64,000 nt of DNA. Source: Drosophila miranda. Lineage: Eukaryota; Arthropoda; Insecta; Diptera; Drosophilidae. Made by a program: the position numbers and the translations under genes. The notes beneath the pieces are model-generated. The model was not told the origin of the DNA, made no database searches, and worked only from the letters and a program-made list of their open reading frames with translations. The stretch's first letter is position 1. Each line of letters begins with the position of its first letter. This document shows, one piece after another, positions 9,130 through 17,499 of this stretch. The DNA lies in the NCBI RefSeq assembly GCF_003369915.1, contig NC_046674.1, positions 3,348,001 through 3,412,000 of the forward strand, written 5' to 3'.

Positions 9130-12100
9130 TCAATGCCTGGACCGATGCTCCTCCCGCCTGTCGCGATCTCGCTCCCTCTCACGATCGCGGTCCCGATCTC
9201 GGTCGCGCCGCTCCCGATCCGATGAGCGATACCGTTCTCGATCCTCGTAATACCGCTTCGATGACGGCGCCTCAGCTGCTTCTGCCACAACGGGCTCTGG
9301 CGACTTCCTTGGACGAGCCGAGCGACTGCTGCTGAAAGCAAGGATATTGTTGCCATTAAAGTTGATGCATATTGAGCATCTAGAACATTCTGTTTTGCAT
9401 TACCTTTCATCCCTGTAGTGATCTTGAGCCTGACGTTCTCGTTCTCTGCTGCGCGACCGTTCGCGATAGCTGTTGGATAATCGAAAATTTCATTAGATTT
9501 TTGATTGTAAAAGATTGCTTTCCCCATTTCGTGCTCACCCGCCATCCCTTTCACGCTCGCGATCACGGTCGCGCTCTCTTTCACGAGACCGTTCGCGATA
9601 CCGCGAGGAAGAGCGTTCACGCCTCTGCCTGCTGCGGTGGGATCGCTCCCTCGAGCGCGACCGTTCGCGTCGGTTATAGCTCTTCGCCTCGATGCCGTGC
9701 AGCGTGTCCTGCAGTGAGCTGATCAGAATCTTACAACGCTCATCGTGGGCCACTTTTGATTGTTTTATCAGCGAAATTGCGGTGACCAGTGTCTCAATGG
9801 CGCTAGAGTATTCGCCGGCTGCGGCATCAGACACAGCTCTATAGAAATAAATCATTTATTGACAATTCAATTAAACAATTAAGGGATTGAGAGATGAAAA
9901 CGCACCTGGCTATTGCTGAACTGCTGACCGTGCGGTTTCTGCTCATCACCTCCTCAAACTCGGCCTCCGTGAGCTGTGGGCCCATTTGTGGGTCGGGGAA
10001 CGGTCCTGGCGGCTTACCCTGCGGTGGTGGCCATGGGCCCCGTGGTCCGTGCTGTGCAAACTGTGGCGGTGGCCCGTGCTGCGGCGGCATATTCATACCC
10101 TGTTGCGGTGGCATATTCATCCCTGGCTGTGGACCACCCGGACCGCCGTGCGGTGGTCCGCCCATGCCGGGATGCTGATTTGGACCGCCAGGCTGGTTGA
10201 AGAAAGCTGGATTCACATGTGGTACAGGTGCTCCGTGCGGTCCGCCTGGCCCTGGTGCTTGGGGAAGACCACGCGGCGGACCCTGGGGCGGAAAGCCACC
10301 ATGCATGGGTGGACGGCGCCAGTCGGGACCTGGAGGTCCCCTTACAGGCATCCCCATGGGTCCCTGGAACTGCAACGCGAAATGAACGAATTAATAATGA
10401 TTGCCGGAGCCAAGACAAACGACTGAGGAATGGATGAATGAATGAGAATGTTTCATGGTCTATAGGTGCAGCATGAAATTATTTCTGAATGTTCTGAATA
10501 CATCTCTTATGCGGCGCATACATACAATGTCGTACTCTAAAGTTAGCTTAAATAATTGTTAGTTCTGATTTCGTTTCTGGTTCTTCTGTTTCGTTAGATT
10601 TTTGACAGTAAGTGGCATATTTGATATGGATTTTTTGTCATTTTCATTTTCGGTTAGGGATTTTTTACCATTGGTCGTTGCGGTGGTCCGTTCGGTGGAC
10701 CTGGTCGTGGCCCGCCAGGCCTCTGACCTGGCCATTGGCCCTGTGCTGATGGATATCTGGGTGGTGGCTGTTGATTACCCATGAGACCTCCCTGCGGATG
10801 CATTGGGGGCTATATTAATACGTAAATTACGTTTCATGTTGTAGTTGTTGTGGGAGTGTGCGTAAGCGTTGTCATAGACATGGAATAGAATATAAATATA
10901 AAGCGTAATACATAAACATTTGATTATGAAATCACTCAATACAGGATTACAATTACAAAAGATGGAAACAAAGAGGACAGTTCAATATGCATTCGCCATT
11001 CGAGTCACAATTTCGAATTGGGATCTAAGCTAATGTTCATACATCTAGGAGGAGTATTATTAGGAGTATACAAACAATAGAAAATATTACAAAAATTTCT
11101 CTGAAATTATTTGTAATTAAACCGAAAAGGTTACTATTAAAGTAAAGTACTTAAAATCATAAACAAAAATATTATGCAATTCGTTTTGAACGATGACCAA
11201 TAAAACATGGTTTTATTCTACGTCGAGTGCAAAGATCCGCGAGGGGATATTTCGTATAAACTAAATATATACATTTTAAATTTATTTATTGTAAAGTTTT
11301 ACAGAATCAACAAAACTTTGCATTCAGAACAATTTTAATGAGAATCGGGGGATCAATAATAAAATGTGTATGGCGTTAATAATACCGATCACTTTCGAGG
11401 AATCAGAGGGAAAATCTATAAATTAAACTTAAAAGGGGTGGGAGTGGGGATAGAGATAGAGAGACCATGCGGAGGAAGAATATCTAATAAAATTATAGAA
11501 ACACACCTGCATTCTCGGCGGTCCGGAGTTGGGTCCCACCTGAGGGACTTGCGACATATGCTGGGGTCGGTACTGGCCGGGTGCCATTATGGGGTTCATG
11601 CCGCGGGGCGGATGCCCAGGCGGACCCCCTTGAGGGCCACCTGGATGTGGGGGCATGGGACCGCCACCCATATTGGGCGGAGCTGGACCGCGGGGCGGAC
11701 CATTTTGCTGCGGCGGCGGTACGGGTCTCGTTTTTTGCAGACTCTCAAATTGCGTTAAGGCTTGCTTGCTGGGGTACGTGACCACCGGCGCCTGACCGTG
11801 CATCTCCTTCTTTGGCAGTTGATCCAAAACGGCTCTCAAGCTTGATTCCGTGCCCAGCGATATGACACTGAAACCTTTGGACTGTCCGTTTGCACGATTC
11901 TCAAAGAACTTCACCTCCTGTAAGTCGTTGACTCCGATATCCCTCAAAGCATTGGAGATGTCTTGGTCCGTTGTCCACCAGGTGAGATTGCCCACGTATA
12001 GCTGGTAGCGGCGGTTCATGGTCGGAGTTAAGCTACCACCGCCCTGATGGTAAACTCCGTTGGGACCGCCGCCTCCGCTCGATGCAGAGTCCCCCGATCC

Positions 12101-12403
12101 TGGCCCGGCTGCGCCATCTGCCGAGGGCGTGCCGCCGCCCCCGCCCCCAGAGGCAGCCGCCTCTGTGGGTCCGCCAATGTCATCGTAGAGATCAACACCG
12201 TCGCCTCCGAATTCGTCCTACAAGTGTCGCGAAAGTGTGTGGGGTTCATTAGGCGTTAGTGTGACCAAATCGATGAAAATGTGTACATGCACGCAACTCG
12301 CACGCCATCCATCGAAGCGACTGTCGTCACCACTTACCTGAGACTGGCCGGCAAAGTCCTTGTCCAGGTCTTCGGCGTACAAGTCCAAGACCACATCAGC
12401 CAT
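9130..12403 (-). CDS. Cpsf6: Cleavage and polyadenylation specificity factor subunit 6 (CFIm68)
   Basis: Seven coding exons on the minus strand: 12403-12338, 12217-11507, 10809-10669, 10369-9906, 9838-9539, 9469-9404 and 9331-9130. All boundaries have GT/AG and the total is 1950 bases (649 residues). The acidic N-terminus ([17 protein letters not shown]) leads to a Gly/Ser-rich linker. Then comes one RRM in the second exon, containing [15 protein letters not shown] (RNP2 region) and [10 protein letters not shown] (RNP1 region). A long Pro/Gly/Met-rich region fills exons 2-4. A conserved block starts [20 protein letters not shown], and the tail is rich in Arg/Ser, Arg/Asp and Arg/Glu. This is the CPSF6 layout. 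By family knowledge it is the large subunit of cleavage factor Im, binds UGUA-bound CFIm25, acts in poly(A) site choice, and uses the RS tail for nuclear import. The 3' UTR probably ends near 8615. A shared promoter module lies at 12700-12790. Confidence 0.96.
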
Positions 12404-12699
12404 GGTTTCCCCGGACTGCGCCTAATTTAGTATCGACCTAATTCGTATCAGTGTTTGCTGCACTTTTCCACTTTCTCGCACACGCGCTTCGTACAGTCGT
12501 CTTTTCAAGCCGGAGCAGCCGGCGCGCGGCCCGTATACTCGCACTAGCGCTGGAAATCTCGCTTAGTTGAAATTAACTTCTTAATTGCCTTGCTTTTCAC
12601 CGTAAAAATGTGTTCTTCTCACAAAAATTTACATTCTACTTATGTATACACAACTTTTTTCTTTGCCAAAATTTTCAGCTATAAAATGGCGGAGATCCG

Positions 12700-12790
12700 C
12701 AGTGTGACCGCATATTATCGATACCGTCTGATACCAAATACGTCACAAATTTCAAAATATACTGTAAATATACTGGCGATTTATATGAAT
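12700..12790 (-). promoter_or_regulatory. Cpsf6 promoter module: Motif 1, DRE, GTATATTT-like boxes
   Basis: On the minus strand the order is GTATATTT-like boxes (RC of AAAATATACTG, 12750-12775), then DRE TATCGATA at 12716-12723, then Motif 1 GCGGTCACACTG at 12700-12711. It is about 300 bases upstream of the Cpsf6 ATG. It matches the BI-1 and Syx7 modules in order and in orientation relative to the gene. Confidence 0.75.
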
Positions 12791-12825
12791 TCAATATGTT
12801 GCATCATATTCCTCATTTTTCATGT

Positions 12826-12930
12826 TCGGTTGAATATTACTAGCTAGCCAAAAGCCTCAGATCTGAACTCATAGTTTTATCCGATTACTAAATTGATTTC
12901 TTACAAGACTGATTAAATTTAGGTTTTCAT
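12826..12930 (+). repeat. Interspersed repeat R1 copy (GAATATTACTAGCTAG ... TTTTATCCGATTA)
   Basis: The core TTGAATATTACTAGCTAGCC is followed about 40 bases later by CATAGTTTTATCCGATTA. The same pair recurs at 13697-13775 (+) and, inverted, at about 21190-21255, 21957-22025 and 22735-22800. It lies immediately upstream of the Cpsf6 promoter module. Confidence 0.7.
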
Positions 12931-13158
12931 CCTTACTGCATTGCTTATAAAATAAGGTTTAAGAAAAACCGGTCAACAACTATTTCCACCAAATGAATTT
13001 ATTACATGGTAATTACACGCTTACTACACACTTGTTACTATACTTTAGTTACATGTTACTATGTAAGCCATAAAGGCGCTAGTGTGAAAAACCTCCGTTA
13101 TCCATTTTTTGACATGCCTTTTTTTTCCAACATTTTTGAAAAAATAGATATCAATGGA

Positions 13159-13300
13159 TATCAATAACAATCAGAAATTCGATGCTGATCACGAATTAGT
13201 ATTCGATGTGGCCTGGGACATGGCTCGGAGTGGCATTTCTACGGGGTCTCTACATTGGTGTATTGGCCAAGAGGGTGAGTTCATAACACGTCTTAAAATA
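13159..13300 (+). other. Short unidentified ORF, possibly a gene fragment
   Basis: An ATG at 13154-13156 opens a frame of about 50 codons containing FDADHELVFDVAWDMARSG and SLHWCIGQEGEF. Codon choice looks more like coding DNA than the AT-rich surroundings. I recognise no family and see no splice partners. It lies between repeat copies and may be a captured exon fragment or chance. Confidence 0.2.
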
Positions 13301-13380
13301 TACGGGAAAATACTATGAAAAGTATGAAATTTGAAAGGTGTGTGAGCTAGACGTGGTGGAAAGAAAATCATTTATCGGTG

Positions 13381-13450
13381 AAGTATACGGTGTGGTCCAC
13401 AGAAATATACCGAAACCTACTCATTTTCAAAATATAGCGTATATACTGAT
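13381..13450 (-). repeat. Decayed promoter-module copy (motif 6 boxes without Motif 1/DRE)
   Basis: GTCCACAGAAATATACCGAAACCTACTC and CAAAATATAGCG resemble the GTATATTT series of the BI-1 promoter, including the CAGAAATATACCGAAAC core. TATCGGTG stands where the DRE would be and no GGTCACACTG is present. An R1 copy follows at 13697. There is no adjacent minus-strand gene other than Cpsf6, so it is probably a relic. Confidence 0.55.
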
Positions 13451-13696
13451 GTAACAAACGAACTTGGCCCCCCCTTTATTTAAACAGGTTAAGAACTTGA
13501 GCTAACCCAGGAGAATAATATTGTCTTTTGATTCTTCTTGTAGATCCATCCTATCCTTCTTCTTTAATTAAAATAAAACACCATGAACTGAGCTAAAATT
13601 CTTTAAGTTTCGTCATTTTCGTGGGGTGTATGTTAATGCGAACAGTGGGTACAATGGGCTAATCGTTCGCTGTCCATGATACAAATCCATGTTCCT

Positions 13697-13800
13697 CGCT
13701 TTTTATATATGGTTTAATATTACTAGCTAGCTAGGACCTTCAGCCCTGAACACATAGCTTTATCCGATTGATGAATACATTTTTTTCAAGATTGGCTTAT
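13697..13800 (+). repeat. Interspersed repeat R1 copy
   Basis: TTTAATATTACTAGCTAGCT is followed by CATAGCTTTATCCGATTGA, the same arrangement as at 12826. It leads directly into copy 2 of the ~195-bp repeat. Confidence 0.65.
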
Positions 13801-13841
13801 TTTAAGGACTCTCTTAATTGGAGTGTTTTAAAAAAACAAAA

Positions 13842-14037
13842 GTAAGGACGAACATTTCCTCAATTCTATAATATCTGATCGCCTAGGGTATGCAGTCATT
13901 TCCAACGAACGGCTATCGAAACTATCGACTGGATAGTAGAGTTGCGCGCCTAAATTGCAGTCAGTAAGTGGAAAGGACAATGCAATCCAGTGGTATAATC
14001 GATGCAGGAAAGCACGATTTAGAGGGCGAAAATTTAA
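13842..14037 (+). repeat. ~195-bp direct repeat, copy 2
   Basis: Nearly identical to 6963-7159 (a few substitutions and a short indel near 13993). This long a stretch at such identity in noncoding DNA suggests recent duplication or a young dispersed element. Confidence 0.85.
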
Positions 14038-14703
14038 AAAGCATGCGTATTTAAGTTTATAAATAAAATTTAATCAATTGATGAAATCTCACCGCAGCTC
14101 AAACGTAATTAAAATCATTTGATATGCCGAAAATGTACTCAGTTCTAAGTTTGCAAGTAATCGTTTTGTTTTAATCAACTAGAAAACCTGTTTATAAGAA
14201 ATTAAAGTCACCTCCGTCATTTACAAATTAATAATGCAATAAAAAGCATTAATATATTTAATAAATCGGAGAGAAAGACAGCCGAAATGCATTTTAGATC
14301 AGTATCCGGCATTAGCACCGCTCTAAAGGTTAACGAACCCATTAATTTATTAACCAACAACTTGATATATTGGGTCTAATTAAATAAAAAGTTTCAGTGA
14401 CTCCAGCATCCGAATATATTAATTATTCTAATGCAATCTCTTCCATCTTTGTCTTGCTTTAAAGATCTTATGTTAATGAATGCAGCGGTGCAACGAAAAA
14501 CCTGATTTTGACTCGCAAGACTTCACCATGGACTATTAAATAAGGGCATTAATGCTGATAACATTTAAATACCAAATTCCTGGGTGATAAGCTCATTTAG
14601 AATGTATTTAATGCAAAGGCATGATTTTATTTATTATCCCCCCGTACGAGTATATCGGTAATTTTTCTGTTCTGTCGTTGTTTCTGGTGTTGTTTTAGAG
14701 TTC
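14038..14703. other. AT-rich region upstream of alkaline phosphatase gene
   Basis: No gene or repeat recognised. It probably includes regulatory DNA of the phosphatase gene. Confidence 0.4.
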
Positions 14704-14745
14704 TATAAATACGCATACAGTTAGCAAATGCGGTTTAGTCAGTCC
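14704..14745 (+). promoter_or_regulatory. TATA box and initiator-like site of the alkaline phosphatase gene
   Basis: TATAAA at 14704-14709 and TCAGTC (arthropod initiator TCAKTY) at 14739-14744, roughly 35 bases apart and about 125 bases before the ATG. Spacing is a few bases longer than ideal, so the exact start is tentative. Confidence 0.55.
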
Positions 14746-14867
14746 GTAGACTTCTTAAAGGTTTGTCTCAGTCTCGGACTCCACTCTCGCTATCAGTCAG
14801 ATCGGATCCATTGGAACAGTCAAAAGATTTTCGGGCTTGTCAGCGGTTCATCAAAATTCTCACAACG

Positions 14868-16790
14868 ATGCGTGGCTTTTTGTTAGCGTTTGTGTTCCAA
14901 TTCGCTTTGTGCCATTGTCAGTATAAATATGGGCCAGGTGCGTGATGCTTAACGGGTTTGACTTCTCAGCCATAAAATATACCAAAGATAAAAGATCTCG
15001 GCTGTGTACAGTGAGAGTGTGAAAGAAAGTAAACACAAAACACATTCCAAATTGGATTAATCAAGTGTTAAACGAATATAAAAGAATATCAAATAGTTAA
15101 ATTTAATGTACAAAGAGTCGCAGAATGTACTTTCGCCCAGAATGACGCCAACCCAACTCTTTTGGATTTTACTTTCAGAGCGCGTCTGGAATCTACGCTC
15201 CGTGGAGGAGCTAAAGAGCAAGGAGTTCTGGTTCCACGATGCTCAGCGCACACTCTTCGAGAAGCTGTCGACGCCTCCGAATCAGTATGTGGCCAAGAAC
15301 GTGATCTTCTTCCTGGGCGATGGCATGTCCGTGCCGACCGTCACCGCCAGTCGGATCTTTGAGGGCCAATTGCGAGGAGTAGTGGGAGAGCGGAATCGTC
15401 TGGAGTTTGAAAAGTTCAATTTCGTGGGACTCTCAAAGGTACATACCTGCACCTGATCTGAAATAGTTCTAATTGCTTCTTTATTTATTCCTTTTTATCG
15501 CAGACGTACTGTGTGAACAAACAGGTCTCCGACTCGGCGTGCACGGCCTCCGCATATTTGTCTGGGATTAAAGCGAACTACCTGACCATTGGAGTCACCC
15601 CCAATGTCCAGGTGAATGATTGTGCAGGGGCCAGGCTGCCCCAGAATCGCCTCTCCTCGATTGCCGCCTGGGCAATGAAGGGTCGCAAGTCGGCTGGCGT
15701 GGTGACTACCACACGGATAACACATGCCAGCCCCGCGGGCGTCTATGCCCACACCTCGAATCGGGACTTTGAGAGCGACTTTGACGTTAATTCTTTTGGG
15801 GAAAATGCCAGCAAATGTCCAGACATTGCCCAGCAGCTGATAGATGGGGATGTCGGGCAACGCCTGCGGGTTATCCTGGGTGGCGGCACCTCGAAGTTCT
15901 TGCCCAACACCGAAAAGGATGTGTATGGCAATCAGGGTCAGCGTTTAGATGGTAGGAACCTCATAGATGAGTGGCAAAGGAGCAAGCCAGGTAACGCCAG
16001 AGTGGTCTTTAATCGCACCGATCTCTTGGCGAACGATGCTCGCAGTACGGACTTCTTGTTCGGTTTGTTTAATGCCTCGCACTTGGCCTATCACTTAGAC
16101 GACAGCATAGATACTCCCACGCTGGCGGAGATGACAGAGTCAGCTATCAATGTCCTTTCCAGGGATCCTGAGGGCTATTTTCTGTTTGTCGAGGGTGGTC
16201 GCATCGATCATGCCCATCATGAAACCAAGGCCAAGAAGGCCCTGGATGAAACTGTCCAATTCTCGAATGCCATCAAAAAGGCTCGCCTCCTGACGAATCC
16301 TTGGGACACATTGATTGTCGTTACCGCCGACCACGGACACACGGTCTCGATTAGCGGCTATCCAGATGTGAATAACAGCATTGCCGGCTTGAATTCGGAG
16401 TTTAGTGATGTAGATTCCAAGCCCTACGCCACTCTCTCCTATGCCAACGGCCCTGAATTTCAAAAGTTCTATCAATCGAAGGATGGCGTGGTGGAACGCG
16501 TTGATCTCACTACCTCGGATATTGGTGACAAGGATGCGCGTTATCCCCACGGCGTGCCCATGGCAGAGGAGACCCATGGAGGCGGTGACGTGGCTGTGTA
16601 TGCTCACGGTAAGCTGGAGGATCTATAAGTATAATTTAATTAGCTGATTGCCATTTCAGGTCCTTGGGCGCATTTGTTTACAGGCGTCTATGAGCAAAAT
16701 ACCATACCCTTCATGATGGGATATGCCTCTTGCCTTGGGCCTGGAATGACTTACTGTGATCTCCAGCCAAAAGTTTCGTACAATCCATAA
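14868..16790 (+). CDS. Secreted alkaline phosphatase
   Basis: Four exons: 14868-14937, 15179-15438, 15504-16608 and 16660-16790, giving 521 residues. Junctions are CCAG|GTGCGT to TTTCAG|AG, AAAG|GTACAT to TCGCAG|AC and CACG|GTAAGC to TTTCAG|GT, all in frame. The start at 14868 gives a signal peptide ([17 protein letters not shown]). Catalytic features are in order: [13 protein letters not shown] with the metal-binding Asp71; [14 protein letters not shown] with the phosphoserine nucleophile Ser121; [23 protein letters not shown]; and [20 protein letters not shown] with the terminal zinc-binding His. By family knowledge it hydrolyses phosphate monoesters at the cell surface or outside the cell. 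It is one of several Drosophila Alp paralogues and I cannot say which. The protein ends soon after the conserved YASCLGPG segment without the hydrophobic tail needed for a GPI anchor, so I infer it is soluble. ETHGGGD has Gly where vertebrate enzymes usually have Glu. A poly(A) signal candidate is at 17096-17101. Confidence 0.92.
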
Positions 16791-17130
16791 TTTATAGTAA
16801 AATATACTTTTTTTTAATACAGTTAAGTTACTTCATACCTTGCTTATATAGTTGAAAGATCTATTTGGCCTACACATTTTTCTCGGATAAACGCCACCTC
16901 CTTAAAATAATTAATTTAGTCTATAATGGTAAAATGTCACTTGAAAACTTGAAATGTAAACGTATCTTTACTGTGCATTTATACCACAAAATTTATGCCA
17001 CAAAACTCTATAAAATTAAAAAAGTGTTGTGTGTTTGTGACTTACTAAAAATGTAGGCTGAAGAACCCGAAATGCAATGAATCAAATTAATATTCAATAA
17101 AAAAAAGAAATTTCTCTAGCTCTTGCTTAA
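16791..17130. other. Alkaline phosphatase 3' UTR and flank
   Basis: AT-rich. AATAAA at 17096-17101 is the best poly(A) signal candidate. No other feature seen. Confidence 0.4.
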
Positions 17131-17330
17131 TCAGGCATTGCAGCCACTTTGCTTGAAGGCGGTCGAACAGCCCTTTCAGATGTAAAATTTCCATTGAATA
17201 TGCAACGCAACGAAACTCCAACCTGCAACATTTCCAAGAGGCAAAGGTTTTGCAGCAATGCAAACTAATAGTGTGGGATGAATGCACGATCACGATGGCG
17301 AGTCAACTGTTAGACGGTACGAAGAAAAAT
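17131..17330 (+). pseudogene. Helitron Pif1-like helicase fragment
   Basis: The frame from 17131 reads SGIAATLLEGGRTALSDVKF, then PLNMQRNETPTCNIS. After a +2 frame change near 17235 it continues EAKVLQQCKLIVWDECTITM. The order (SSGIAATLL-x-GGRTAHS-x-x-KLP, TPTCNIS, then KVLQ-x-CKLIVWDECTM-x-H Walker B motif) is that of the Pif1-like helicase domain of insect Helitron/Helentron elements. It is frameshifted, lacks the Walker A and Rep regions and ends after about 65 codons, so it is dead. It directly precedes the composite repeat block at 17.5-20.4 kb, which carries host-like exon fragments. Confidence 0.82.
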
Positions 17331-17499
17331 AAAAAAATATTAATATTTTCCCAATTAATATTAATCTTCTACACTTCGAAATCCTTTTTATCTCGAATTT
17401 TGAAACCATCGATGTTATCGATGCCCCAAAAGGTTATAGCAGATAAAAATTTTTTCCACGTATCTATTTATTTATACTAAGCTAAGTTTTGATAAATAA

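Noticed and set aside
9894..10437. Gly/Cys-rich and other ORFs opposite Cpsf6 exon 4
   Set aside because: Antisense of Pro/Gly-rich Cpsf6 codons.
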